Below are positions 16,496 through 25,401 of a DNA stretch of 52,484 nt, piece by piece; position 1 is the first letter of the stretch; each line of letters starts with the position of its first letter. This DNA comes from Pseudomonadota bacterium (lineage in GTDB: Bacteria; Pseudomonadota; Gammaproteobacteria; Burkholderiales; Rhodocyclaceae). A model generated the notes under the pieces. It was not told the origin of the DNA. It saw nothing but the letters and a program-made list of their open reading frames with translations, and made no database searches. The translations under genes were made by a program, and so were the position numbers. The stretch spans positions 1 through 52,484 of the forward strand of contig JAPLQT010000050.1 in the NCBI GenBank assembly GCA_026399515.1, given 5' to 3'.

Positions 16496-17821
16496 TCAAT
16501 CGGGTTGGACTGCACGAATGGCCATCCGTAACTGCTCGACCATCCGCTCGATCTCGGCCGGCGTCGAGATGAAAGGCGGGCCCATGGCGATGGTGTCGGC
16601 CGTGAAACGGAACAACTGGTCATGCTCGAAGCCGTATTCGAACACCTTGAAGGCGCGCCGGCCCGGCTGTCCGGAGAAGGGTTCAAGGTCGACACCGGCG
16701 GTCAGTCCGAAGTTGCGCACATCGATCACTCCCGGCTCGCCCTTGAGGGAGTGCACAGCCGCTTCCAGCACCGGCTCCAGGGCAAGGGCGCGTTCGAAGA
16801 GTCCCTCCTGTTGGTAGATATCAAGAACCGCAAGGCCGACCGCGGCCGCTATCGGGTGGCCGGAATAGGTATAGCCGTGAAACAACTCGACCGCATACTC
16901 GGGCGCCTGGGCATGCATGAAGGCTTCGTATATCTCCCGGCGCAGGATCACCCCGCCCATCGGGATAACGCCGTTGGTGACGCCTTTGGCGAAAGTGATC
17001 ATGTCCGGAATCACGCCCAGGCGTTGGGCGCCGAAATTCGCACCGAGACGGCCGAAGCCGGTGATCACCTCGTCAAATATCAGCAGAATGCCATGCCTGG
17101 TGCAGATTTCGCGCAAGCGTTGGAGATAGCCGAGCGGCGGGACCAGGACGCCGGCTGATCCCTGCACCGGCTCGACGATGACCGCGGCAATGGTGGACGC
17201 GTCGTGCAGGGCGACCAGGCGCTCCAACTCATCGGCGAGATGCGAACCCCAGGCCGGCTGGCCGCGTGAGAAAGCCATCTGCGACAGGTTCCAGGTATGC
17301 GGCAAATGATCGACGCCGGGCAGCATGGCGCTGGCGAAAGCCTTTCTGTTGGCCACCATGCCTCCGACCGAGATGCCGCCGAAGCCGACGCCATGATAGG
17401 CGCGCTCGCGCCCGATCATGCGGAAGCGGCCGGCTTCGCCACGGACCCGGTGATAGGCCAAGGAGATCTTGAGCGCCGTGTCTACTGCTTCCGAACCCGA
17501 GTTGGCAAAGAATACATGGTCGAGTCCTGCCGGCGCCAAGTCGGCGATGCGTTCGGCCAGCCGGAAGGTGGTCGCGTTACCGACCTGGAAAGCGGGTGAA
17601 TAATCGAGGATTTCCGCTTGTTGGACCAGAGCCTCGATGATCTTCGGATGGGCATGTCCAAGCGGGCAGCACCACATTCCGGACAGGCAGTCGAACAACT
17701 CTCTGCCGCTCTCGGTGCGATAATAGGCTCCCTTCGCGGAAACCATGAGCTTCGGATGTTGCTTGAAGTAACGATTTGAAGTGAAGGGAAGCCAGTAAGC
17801 CTCCAATTCTGGATGACTCAT
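16496..17821 (-). CDS. Class III PLP aminotransferase (omega-amino acid--pyruvate type)
   Basis: 441 residues from ATG 17821 (MSHPELEAYWLPFTSNRYFK), with GGGAGAA upstream. A longer reading to 17929 adds an unlikely Arg-rich leader. The class III fold is clear: LSGMWCCPLGHAHPKI, then FANSGSEAVDTALKI (~105-119). The cofactor-binding IFDEVITGFGRLG includes Asp250, and Lys279 in TFAKGVTNG is the expected Schiff-base lysine. It resembles omega-amino acid:pyruvate or beta-alanine:pyruvate transaminases; the exact substrate cannot be read. It sits alone between flhB and cheA in the same direction and has no obvious link to motility. Confidence 0.9.
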   Translation of the reverse strand: MSHPELEAYWLPFTSNRYFKQHPKLMVSAKGAYYRTESGRELFDCLSGMWCCPLGHAHPKIIEALVQQAEILDYSPAFQVGNATTFRLAERIADLAPAGLDHVFFANSGSEAVDTALKISLAYHRVRGEAGRFRMIGRERAYHGVGFGGISVGGMVANRKAFASAMLPGVDHLPHTWNLSQMAFSRGQPAWGSHLADELERLVALHDASTIAAVIVEPVQGSAGVLVPPLGYLQRLREICTRHGILLIFDEVITGFGRLGANFGAQRLGVIPDMITFAKGVTNGVIPMGGVILRREIYEAFMHAQAPEYAVELFHGYTYSGHPIAAAVGLAVLDIYQQEGLFERALALEPVLEAAVHSLKGEPGVIDVRNFGLTAGVDLEPFSGQPGRRAFKVFEYGFEHDQLFRFTADTIAMGPPFISTPAEIERMVEQLRMAIRAVQPD

Positions 17822-17949
17822 CGAATATTCTCCCGTGGTGCTTCGTTCAAATCGTCGGCAACGCCGCCGGTCGTCGGGCATCCCCCGATCGAAGTGCCGG
17901 GCTGCGATCGAGCCCGGGCCGCCATGCAAATGCGCGGGTGAAGAAACGC

Positions 17950-19836
17950 TTAGGCAGCGGCCGCTTCGGTGATAAACGATGAACGCGGCACGCCGCGGTT
18001 TTCACCAAGCCCGGATAGAAGCTCCTTCATGTCGAGGATGAGGACGATCTGGCCGTTCGAAAGCGTGGTGACACCGGCCACCCCTTTGGGCCTGAAACCT
18101 TCCAGCGACTTGATCACGGCGTCCTCACGGCCGGCGAAACCGTCGATGGCGAGGATGAAAGCGCTATCCGTCGCCTGCATCAAGACCCCATATTCGGGAA
18201 CCCGTTCAGCCGACCAGCCCAGCAAGCTGGTGAGCGGCAGCAGCGGCAACACTTCGCCGCGCACCACCATGATGGCGTTGCCACCGACTTCCTGAACGAG
18301 ATTGATATCGATCGGCAGTATCTCCCGCACCATCGATAGCGGAACGGCGAACGGCTGGTCGCCCAGTTCAACCAGCAGGACCGGCAGAATCGCCAAAGTC
18401 AGCGGCAAGGAAATCACAAAGCTGGTGCCTTTGCCCATCACCGACTTAATCTCGATCGAGCCACTCAATTTCTGGATGTTGGTCTTCACCACATCCATGC
18501 CGACACCGCGGCCGGACACGTCCGAGGCTACTTCGACCGTGGAGAAGCCCGGCAGGAAGATCAGGTTGAAGCTCTGCCGTTCATCCATGGCGTTCGCTTC
18601 CTCATCGGTGATGAGGCCCTTCTCAAGCGCCTTGGCCTTGAGCTTCTCCGGATTCATGCCGCGACCGTCATCGGAGACCACGATCACGATGTGATCGCCT
18701 TGCTGGCTGGCTTCGAGGCGAACTTCGGACTTCGTCGGCTTGCCATTGGCGGTCCGGTCCGCGGGTGGCTCGACGCCATGATCGACGGCATTGCGGATCA
18801 GGTGAATGATCGGATCGGAAAGATCCTCGATCATGGTCTTGTCGATTTCGGTTTCTTCACCGACCAAAACCAGCTCGACGTCCTTGCCCAGTCCGCGAGC
18901 CAAATCCCGGGCAATGCGCGGATATTTCTGGAACAGGCGTCCGATGGGCTGCATCCGCGTCTTCATCACGGCGCTCTGCAAGTCCGAAACCAGGAGGTCC
19001 AACTGACCCACCGCCTGGTCAAGCGCGGCCATGGTATCGGTCTCGGTGTTGCCGTTGAGAATGTCGTTGCGCAAGGCGTTGAGGCGATTCTTGGTCAGCC
19101 CGATCTCGCCAGAGAGATTAAGCACTTGGTCAAGGCGGGATGTATCCACGCGGATGGTATTGTCGCGGGTCTTCTCTCCTTCGCGGCGACTGGTGGGCGG
19201 ACCTTGGTAGCCCGGCTTGTCGCTGGGGCGACGACCGACCGCATGCTGGATAATCTGTTCCGGTGGTTGATTGAGCGCAACGGGAGGAGGCATCCCCGGA
19301 TGCGGTGCGTCAGCTTGTTTACTGGCTGCTACGGGAACGGCATTGGGCACCTTGGTGACCGACTGGAGCAGCCCGCTCCAATCAGGTTCAGCGGCGACTG
19401 TCACGGCGGTCGACGCGGCAGCGGTGTCTGTCTTCTGGGTAAGTTCCCCGGCGAGTGCTTGCTTGAGCAAGGCCAACAACTCGGGCGGCGCGGGATCAGG
19501 AAGTACGCCGCGCCCCAGCGCATCGAACATATGGCGTACGGCGCCAGTGGCATCCATGATCGCATCCATGATTTCGCTGGTGAGCGTCAACTCGCCATTG
19601 CGCAGACGGTCGAACAAGTTCTCGGTCAGATGGCAGAGCGTCACCAATTCCGTGGCATTGAGAAAACCGGCGCCCCCCTTGATGGTATGGAAACCACGAA
19701 AAATATCATTAAGCAGGCCGTTGTCGTTGGGCATCTTCTCCAGATCGACGAGCTTGTTGTCGACGCTGGAGAGGAGATCGGTCGCCTCCATCAGGAAGTC
19801 CTGCAGCAGTTCTTCCATTCCTTGAAAATCGCTCAT
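17950..19836 (-). CDS. cheA: Chemotaxis histidine kinase CheA (first copy)
   Basis: 628 residues. The N-terminal Hpt domain has the phosphorylation site in FRGFHTIKGGAGF, His50. A proline-rich linker (~130-225) has no recognisable P2 domain. Dimerisation helices follow (DQVLNLSGEIGLTKNRLNAL). The ATPase core has HLIRNAVDHGVEPP (N box), VSDDGRGMNPEKLK and SDVSGRGVGMDVV. A CheW-like P5 domain ends the protein. It follows cheY and cheZ, the order seen for flagellar cheYZA sets of Pseudomonas. A second, different CheA is at 29708-31930, so two signalling arrays or a mixed array are likely. Confidence 0.95.
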   Translation of the reverse strand: MSDFQGMEELLQDFLMEATDLLSSVDNKLVDLEKMPNDNGLLNDIFRGFHTIKGGAGFLNATELVTLCHLTENLFDRLRNGELTLTSEIMDAIMDATGAVRHMFDALGRGVLPDPAPPELLALLKQALAGELTQKTDTAAASTAVTVAAEPDWSGLLQSVTKVPNAVPVAASKQADAPHPGMPPPVALNQPPEQIIQHAVGRRPSDKPGYQGPPTSRREGEKTRDNTIRVDTSRLDQVLNLSGEIGLTKNRLNALRNDILNGNTETDTMAALDQAVGQLDLLVSDLQSAVMKTRMQPIGRLFQKYPRIARDLARGLGKDVELVLVGEETEIDKTMIEDLSDPIIHLIRNAVDHGVEPPADRTANGKPTKSEVRLEASQQGDHIVIVVSDDGRGMNPEKLKAKALEKGLITDEEANAMDERQSFNLIFLPGFSTVEVASDVSGRGVGMDVVKTNIQKLSGSIEIKSVMGKGTSFVISLPLTLAILPVLLVELGDQPFAVPLSMVREILPIDINLVQEVGGNAIMVVRGEVLPLLPLTSLLGWSAERVPEYGVLMQATDSAFILAIDGFAGREDAVIKSLEGFRPKGVAGVTTLSNGQIVLILDMKELLSGLGENRGVPRSSFITEAAAA

Positions 19837-19900
19837 TTATAACTCCCGTCAAAGGAGAAGCCAAGTTCGAATGCTTTTAGCATAACAAGCATGGTGGTTT

Positions 19901-20746
19901 TCAGAATCCCAAACTTTCCAACAGGTCATCAACCTGCGATTGGCTGTTAACCACATCCGCGCGGCCATTGGCATTGATGACCGGGCCGTTGAGCAATCCC
20001 GCGGGTGGTTCGACGTTCATCTCCGGCGGCATGGCCTCGAACAGGACATGCAACAACTGCCGCTCCAGGTTTTCCACCAGATCGACCACCTTCTTGATAA
20101 CCTGGCCGGTAAGATCCTGGAAATCCTGGGCCATCATGATTTCAGTCAATTGTTCGTTGGTAGCACGAGTCTGCTTCGGAATTTCGCTCAGGAAGGTATG
20201 CGTGTCGGCTGCCAATACCTTGAATTCTTCAGCAGACAACTGATTAGCAAAAACCTTGCCCCAGCGCTTCCCCAACGCCTCGGATTGGGACTGCATCGCA
20301 TCCTGGATCGGCTTGGCGATTTCGATGGCGTTGAGGGCCCTACTTGCTGCCTGCTCAGTCATTTGAACGATGTAGGACAAGCGTTGGCGCGCGTCGGGAA
20401 TACCTCTTGCGGCGTCTCCCAGAGCCTGGTCATGACCGATATCACGCAGGCTGTCATGCAACTCGCGCGTCATTTGACCCAGGGAGGAAAAAACCACCGA
20501 CGATTCCTCCGGCTCCTTGTGATCCGCGGCAACGGGCGACGCAGCTATCGCCGATTCGTCAACTTGTGCGGAAACACTGTCGAACAAAGCCTGCAAGTCG
20601 TCTGAATCCCCAGATGCGCCAAGGGCCGGCTCCGGTGGTGGCTTGGTAGCGTGCATCGGAACTTCGCTACCCGCGGCAATGCTGTCGAACAGGGCTTGCA
20701 AGTCGTCGTTGTCGCTTGACTCGTCAAATTTAATTGGTTTCGCCAT
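19901..20746 (-). CDS. cheZ: Chemotaxis phosphatase CheZ with extra CheY-tail-like repeats
   Basis: 281 residues, longer than E. coli CheZ (214). CheZ dephosphorylates CheY-P. The active-site helix reads IMMAQDFQDLTGQVIKKVV; Asp211 and Gln215 match the catalytic Asp143 and Gln147 of E. coli. The C-terminal CheY-binding tail is QVDDLLESLGF (271-281). The first 60 residues hold two copies of a similar short motif, DDLQALFDS at 14-22 and 49-57. It lies between cheY and cheA. Confidence 0.94.
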   Translation of the reverse strand: MAKPIKFDESSDNDDLQALFDSIAAGSEVPMHATKPPPEPALGASGDSDDLQALFDSVSAQVDESAIAASPVAADHKEPEESSVVFSSLGQMTRELHDSLRDIGHDQALGDAARGIPDARQRLSYIVQMTEQAASRALNAIEIAKPIQDAMQSQSEALGKRWGKVFANQLSAEEFKVLAADTHTFLSEIPKQTRATNEQLTEIMMAQDFQDLTGQVIKKVVDLVENLERQLLHVLFEAMPPEMNVEPPAGLLNGPVINANGRADVVNSQSQVDDLLESLGF

Positions 20747-20775
20747 GATTTCCTAATACCCCTCGCTGCATGGTG

Positions 20776-21177
20776 TTACGCCGGGGATTGTTCAAGTTTT
20801 TCGAAGATCTTGACCAGTTTGTCGTTCAAGGTTCCGGCGGTAAATGGCTTGACGATGTAACCGCTCGCACCTGATTGAGCGGCGGCTATGATGTTTTCCT
20901 TCTTCGCCTCAGCGGTAATCATCAACACCGGCAGGTGCTTCAAGGCCGGATCGGCACGCACCGCTTGCAGAAGCTGCAACCCGTCCATATTCGGCATGTT
21001 CCAGTCGGAAACAACAAAGTCGAAACCACCTCCCTTGAGTTTCTGCAATGCGACGGCCCCATCCTCGGCTTCTTCGGCGTGGACATACCCCAACTCCTTA
21101 AGCAGGTTGCGAACGATGCGTCGCATGGTGGAAAAATCGTCAACGACGAGGAACTTGATCTTGCTCGGATCCGGCAT
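20776..21177 (-). CDS. cheY: Chemotaxis response regulator CheY
   Basis: 133 residues, a single receiver domain. The acidic pocket is VVDD (Asp13, Asp14), the phosphorylation site is Asp58 in [12 protein letters not shown], and the switch residues are in [11 protein letters not shown] and [20 protein letters not shown] and the AEAKKENI segment are typical of flagellar-motor CheY. Its phosphatase CheZ is the next gene, 29 bases downstream, so this is the better candidate for the CheY that binds FliM. Confidence 0.96.
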   Translation of the reverse strand: MPDPSKIKFLVVDDFSTMRRIVRNLLKELGYVHAEEAEDGAVALQKLKGGGFDFVVSDWNMPNMDGLQLLQAVRADPALKHLPVLMITAEAKKENIIAAAQSGASGYIVKPFTAGTLNDKLVKIFEKLEQSPA

Positions 21178-21190
21178 AAGTCTCTCCGAC

Positions 21191-22141
21191 TCAGTTTCTA
21201 TGATGTTTCATCAAATGCGGGCGCAGGGTCTCCGCCAGCATATCCGCATCGAATTTGGCCACATACGCATCCACGCCGACGCGCGAACCCATGGCGCGAT
21301 TGGCTTCGGACGACAGCGACGAATGCATGACCACCGGGATACCGGAAAAGCGCGGGTCGCTCTTGATGTTCTTGGTCAGCACATAGCCGTCCATTTCCGG
21401 CATCTCGGCGTCGACCAGGATAAGCTGCACTTCGTCGCGCAAGTCCTTGCCCGTTTGCTGCGCATGGGTCGCCATGCCTACCAAGCGTGTCCAAGCCTCC
21501 AGTCCGTTTAACGCATGCTTGTGCTTGACACCCATCTTGTCGAGCACTTCCGCAATCTTCTTGCGCGCAACCGCCGAGTCGTCGGCGAAGAATACGTTGT
21601 AGTCGACACTGTCGTCCAATCGTTGCAAGTCACCGACCAGGGTTTCGCCAAAAGTATTTTCGAGGATCTGTTCGACGTCGAGAATGGAAACCAGCTTGCC
21701 GCTGGGCAATTCGGTAATCGCGGTGATGAAGCGATGGGTTCCGCCGGTCACGACCGACTCGGGAGCGCGAACCTTGTCCCATTCGACGCGAATGATGCGA
21801 TCGACATCATGAACCAGGAAACCGAGGATGCGCTTGCTGTATTCAGTGACCATCATCGATCCGCCGAGTCCGCCCGGCGCGTCGACGAGCGCCATCGCGC
21901 GCGCCAGCGAGAGCACCGGGATGACATTGCCGCGGAGGCTGATCAGCCCCTCGACGCCCGCCGGCATATTTGGGGTCTTGGTGATCTTGGGCGTCTTGCT
22001 GACTTCGCGCACCTTGAATACGTTGATGCCGAAGGTCTCCTGTGTTCCAAGAGAGAACAGCAGGATCTCCATACGGTTGGATCCCGCCAACTGGGTGCGG
22101 GCATCGACGGCGTCCAGCATGCTATTGTCTTGTGTGTTCAT
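21191..22141 (-). CDS. cheV: Chemotaxis coupling protein CheV (copy 1)
   Basis: 316 residues. CheV is a CheW-like coupling domain joined to a receiver domain. The CheW part has [20 protein letters not shown] and [20 protein letters not shown]. The receiver has [14 protein letters not shown], the phosphorylation Asp in [13 protein letters not shown], and [13 protein letters not shown]. It is likely the product of a tandem duplication with copy 2 just upstream, since both share long stretches such as [19 protein letters not shown]. It is 13 bases before cheY. Confidence 0.94.
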   Translation of the reverse strand: MNTQDNSMLDAVDARTQLAGSNRMEILLFSLGTQETFGINVFKVREVSKTPKITKTPNMPAGVEGLISLRGNVIPVLSLARAMALVDAPGGLGGSMMVTEYSKRILGFLVHDVDRIIRVEWDKVRAPESVVTGGTHRFITAITELPSGKLVSILDVEQILENTFGETLVGDLQRLDDSVDYNVFFADDSAVARKKIAEVLDKMGVKHKHALNGLEAWTRLVGMATHAQQTGKDLRDEVQLILVDAEMPEMDGYVLTKNIKSDPRFSGIPVVMHSSLSSEANRAMGSRVGVDAYVAKFDADMLAETLRPHLMKHHRN

Positions 22142-22170
22142 GACTGTCTCTTTCCCGCAAGCTTATCTTG

Positions 22171-23136
22171 TTAAACGCTGGCTTCCTGGGGGTGGCGCTT
22201 GACAAGACGCGTCAACATCTCCGCCAGGCGATGCGGCTCGAATTTGGGTACGTATTCATCCACGCCGACGGAAAGACCCAGTTGCTGGTTGGACATCCCC
22301 GACAGCGAGGAATGCATGATCACCGGGATGCCTGAAAAACGCGGGTCGCTCTTGATGTTCTTGGTCAGGATGTAGCCATCCATTTCCGGCATCTCGACGT
22401 CGGTGAGGATCAGTTGAATAACGTCATGAACTTGACGGCCCGTGCTTTCCGAATGGGTTGCAATCCTCTGCAACTCGTCCCAAGCGGCTCGGCCATTCAC
22501 CGCAAAAATGGATTTCATCCCAAGTGCATTGAGGGTACGCTGAATCTGCCCGCGGGCCACGGAGGAATCGTCGGCATAGAACACCGTCAAACTATCGTCG
22601 GCAACCGGACGGATATCCTTGAACATGAATTCGTCATCGATCGTCGTCGTCTCGGACAGAACCCGCTCGACATCGAGCATCATCACCAGGCGGTTGTCCG
22701 GTAATTCGGTTACCGCGGTCACCAAGCCGCCGAGGTTAGACGTCAGCATATCCGGCGGAACGCGCATTTGTGCCCAGTCGAGGCGCAGGATGGTATCGAC
22801 CGCTTCGACCAGGAAACCCTGCGTGTGGCCATTGTACTCAGTCACGATCATGATCTCGCGCGGCGACTCGGGCTGTATGCCGATGTACTCGGCAAGATCG
22901 ATCACCGGCACCAGGGCGCCGCGCAAACTGACCATACCTTTCACCGCTGCCGGCATGTCGGGAGCTGCGGTGATCGTTGGCGTACGCATGACTTCCCGCA
23001 CCTTGAAGACATTGATCCCAAAGGTCTCGCGTCGACCTGTCCGACTATCCGCACCCAACGTGAATAGCAGAATCTCCAGCTTATTAGTGCCGGCCAGTCG
23101 TGTTCGCTCGTCAATACTCTTCATCAAATCGGACAT
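22171..23136 (-). CDS. cheV: Chemotaxis coupling protein CheV (copy 2)
   Basis: 321 residues from ATG 23136 (MSDLMKSIDERTRLAGTNKL), with AAAGG seven bases before it. An ATG at 23151 is less well served. The CheW domain carries a small insert ([20 protein letters not shown]) compared with copy 1. The receiver domain has VFYADDSSVARGQI, the phosphorylation Asp in LILTDVEMPEMDG, and VIMHSSLSGMSNQ. Two CheV copies may link different receptor groups to the two CheA kinases (inference). Confidence 0.93.
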   Translation of the reverse strand: MSDLMKSIDERTRLAGTNKLEILLFTLGADSRTGRRETFGINVFKVREVMRTPTITAAPDMPAAVKGMVSLRGALVPVIDLAEYIGIQPESPREIMIVTEYNGHTQGFLVEAVDTILRLDWAQMRVPPDMLTSNLGGLVTAVTELPDNRLVMMLDVERVLSETTTIDDEFMFKDIRPVADDSLTVFYADDSSVARGQIQRTLNALGMKSIFAVNGRAAWDELQRIATHSESTGRQVHDVIQLILTDVEMPEMDGYILTKNIKSDPRFSGIPVIMHSSLSGMSNQQLGLSVGVDEYVPKFEPHRLAEMLTRLVKRHPQEASV

Positions 23137-23196
23137 ATCCTCGCCTTTCATGCGGGAAGCGTCTAACAGCGGATGGACAAGATATCCGTCTAAACA

Positions 23197-23619
23197 TCAT
23201 ATTACGCCATTTTGATGCTTAATAGCGACCAGAAGGCACCAATCGGCCCATCTCTCCTCCGATTCCTGGCACGGAATACCCGCCGTCAGAAAAAGTGCGG
23301 AATCAGCCGATAGAGAAGAGCTTGCCGAAATTGGCGATATCCAGCACCTGGCGAGCACCTGGCGTACGTTGCCACGACAATTGGCGAGCGACACCGTCTT
23401 GTTCGCGGCGTTAACTTTGTCACGCAACATCAACAGCATCCCCAAGGCTGAACTGTCAAGGTAATCGACCCCGCCCAAGTCAACCACGAGATGACTACTC
23501 TTCGTTTCCCGCAGTGCTTCTTCTACAGCAGAGCGGAAATCCCGGTGGGTGCCGAAATCGAATCTTCCTTCCAGCCCAATGGTGACCTCTTGAGCAGCCT
23601 TTGTGACGCTAACTTGCAT
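23197..23619 (-). pseudogene. STAS-domain (anti-sigma antagonist-like) protein, frameshifted by an 11-bp duplication
   Basis: From ATG 23619 (GAGGAAAAA before it) the protein reads MQVSVTKAAQEVTIGLEGRF, then VVDLGGVDYLDSSALGMLLM, with the conserved DSSALG loop of STAS domains. At 23343-23364 the sequence AGCACCTGGCG occurs twice in tandem. Removing one copy restores VRQVLDIANFGKLFSIG and a stop at 23303, a normal 101-residue STAS protein. As it stands, the frame changes after VRQVL and gains about 45 unrelated residues, ending at 23197. STAS proteins act in partner-switching or phospho-regulation. Its place between cheV and cheB suggests a signalling role. Confidence 0.85.
23343..23364. repeat. 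11-bp perfect tandem duplication inside the STAS gene
   Basis: AGCACCTGGCG at 23343-23353 is repeated exactly at 23354-23364. The duplication adds 11 bases, shifts the STAS reading frame and replaces its C-terminus. It is typical of slipped-strand replication, but an assembly artefact cannot be excluded. Confidence 0.95.
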
Positions 23620-23678
23620 TTTTTCCTCGAACAAACTGTTTCATTGATTATAGTGGTTCGCGTCGAAAATGTGGCCTT

Positions 23679-24761
23679 TCAGCTTCGCTGCCCCTGGCGA
23701 TCGAGAGCGCGCAAACGGGACATGATGCGTTCGGACACCTCGGATAACGGAACGACTTCGTCGATGGCACCTAGTAGTGCCGCCTCGCGCGGCATGCCAT
23801 AAACGACACAGGATTCCTGGTTTTGACCGATGGTCCAGGCGCCCGCCTCGCGCATTTGCAGCAAGCCCTGGGCGCCGTCCTTGCCCATTCCGGTAAGAAT
23901 CACACCGATGGCGTTGCCTTTCATCAAGGATGCGACCGAACGAAATAATACATCGACGGCGGGCCGATGGCGGTTGACCGGTTCCTCTTTCGTCAGCTCG
24001 GTGACATAGCCGTTGCCGCTTTTCTTCACCAACATGTGGGAATGCCCGGGTGCCAGGTAAGCGTGTCCGGGCTCTATCTTTTCTCCGCCCTGCGCTTCTA
24101 TCACCCGCACTTTCGACAGGCTGTCGAGACGCTTGGCGAAAGAGGCGGTGAAAGTCTCCGGCATGTGTTGAACTATGACGATACCCGGCACTTGTGCAGG
24201 CAACGTCGCCAACACGTCCTTGATCGCTTCCGTGCCGCCTGTGGAAGCGCCGATGGCGATTATTTTCTCGTTCAGGAGACGTGCTGAGAGCGCAGCACAC
24301 GGCATATTCGGACGGGGCGCGGCTACCAGTGGCGCCGGCTTGGCCGCCACCGTGCTTTTCAGTCGCGCGCCAAAAGCGGCGCGAATCTTTTCGCGAATTT
24401 CCGCCGAATACTCCTTCAACAGGGAGATGTTCTCCATGCGCGGCTTGGGCAGGAAATCGACCGCACCGAGTTCCAACGCCTGCAGGGTTGCGCCGGAGCC
24501 TAGTTCAGTCATCGACGAGATCATGATGACGGGCATGGGTCGCAGCTTCATCAGGCGGCCGAGAAATTCCAGGCCATCCATCTTCGGCATCTCGATATCC
24601 AGCGTCAGCACATCCGGTTTCAACGACTTGATCATTTCACGCGCGACGATGGGGTCGGGAGCAGAGCCCACCACTTCCAGATCAGGAGCTCCATTGATGA
24701 TTTCAGTCAATAGCGCGCGCATCAGCGCCGAGTCGTCGATCACGAGAACCTTGATTGCCAT
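23679..24761 (-). CDS. cheB: Chemotaxis protein-glutamate methylesterase/glutamine deamidase CheB
   Basis: 360 residues. The N-terminal receiver domain has VIDD (Asp9, Asp10) and phospho-acceptor Asp55 in LTLDIEMPKMDG. The C-terminal methylesterase has the catalytic Ser in IIAIGASTGGTEAI, His in VIVQHMPETFT and Asp in LTGMGKDGAQG. CheB removes methyl groups added by CheR and resets receptors. It lies 13 bases after cheD, in the order cheR-cheD-cheB. Confidence 0.96.
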   Translation of the reverse strand: MAIKVLVIDDSALMRALLTEIINGAPDLEVVGSAPDPIVAREMIKSLKPDVLTLDIEMPKMDGLEFLGRLMKLRPMPVIMISSMTELGSGATLQALELGAVDFLPKPRMENISLLKEYSAEIREKIRAAFGARLKSTVAAKPAPLVAAPRPNMPCAALSARLLNEKIIAIGASTGGTEAIKDVLATLPAQVPGIVIVQHMPETFTASFAKRLDSLSKVRVIEAQGGEKIEPGHAYLAPGHSHMLVKKSGNGYVTELTKEEPVNRHRPAVDVLFRSVASLMKGNAIGVILTGMGKDGAQGLLQMREAGAWTIGQNQESCVVYGMPREAALLGAIDEVVPLSEVSERIMSRLRALDRQGQRS

Positions 24762-24774
24762 ACGTGGGTCCTTG

Positions 24775-25401
24775 CTAGAAAAGTTCGATGTCGCCGGACA
24801 CCGGCGCTTCGCTGAGTCGGGCCTCGTATTCCCTCTCGCGCCGTACCACGGTATCGTTGTGCAGGCGGACCAGCTTTTTCACCAATGCCCGGCCGCTGTT
24901 CGGAAAGAAGTAGACCTTACGTGGGTAAATATCCAGAAGATCTCTTGCCAGCACTGGAATGCCCTCGGTCCCCAGAAAATCGATGACAAAACGGGAGTTG
25001 CGCTCTCCAATCTGTGAACTGGACAAGGACGACATGACGCGTCCGCCGCCGAATACTTTTGCTTCCATGCTACCTCGGCGCGCGCCAAGCTTGAGCAGAT
25101 GGTTGATCAGCACTTCCATGGCATAAACGCCGTAGCGGGCCGAGGCACTGCCAGGCTCGTCGGTGTTCCCTCCGTCGGCCAACATAAAATGATTCATGCC
25201 GCCGATATTCTTTTCACGGTCGCGGATGCAAGCCGAGATACACGAACCCAGCACGGTCACCAGAACCATGTTGGAAGTGGAGGCGTAATACTCGCCCGGC
25301 AAGACCTTGACCGCCTCGACTTCAAAAGTGCGGTCGAAATACCGGTTACCGGCCAGGTGCTCGGTGAAGCTGAGCTCAGCGCTTTCGGTCCGCGCGTTCA
25401 T
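24775..25401 (-). CDS. cheD: Chemoreceptor glutamine deamidase CheD
   Basis: 208 residues. CheD deamidates receptor glutamines. The motif VLGSCISACIRDREKNIGG carries the catalytic cysteine (the Cys of GSC), and GGMNHFMLADGG carries the catalytic histidine. EAKVFGGGRVM is also conserved. The protein ends SGDIELF; the second receptor at 32473 ends EGEVELF, so the two share a C-terminal G(D/E)(I/V)ELF tail. The start overlaps the end of cheR by 26 bases. Confidence 0.95.
   Translation of the reverse strand: MNARTESAELSFTEHLAGNRYFDRTFEVEAVKVLPGEYYASTSNMVLVTVLGSCISACIRDREKNIGGMNHFMLADGGNTDEPGSASARYGVYAMEVLINHLLKLGARRGSMEAKVFGGGRVMSSLSSSQIGERNSRFVIDFLGTEGIPVLARDLLDIYPRKVYFFPNSGRALVKKLVRLHNDTVVRREREYEARLSEAPVSGDIELF

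Noticed and set aside
23647-23652. TATAAT on the minus strand just before the STAS gene.
   Set aside because: There is no credible -35 at 16-18 bases and it lies inside the cheB 3' end.
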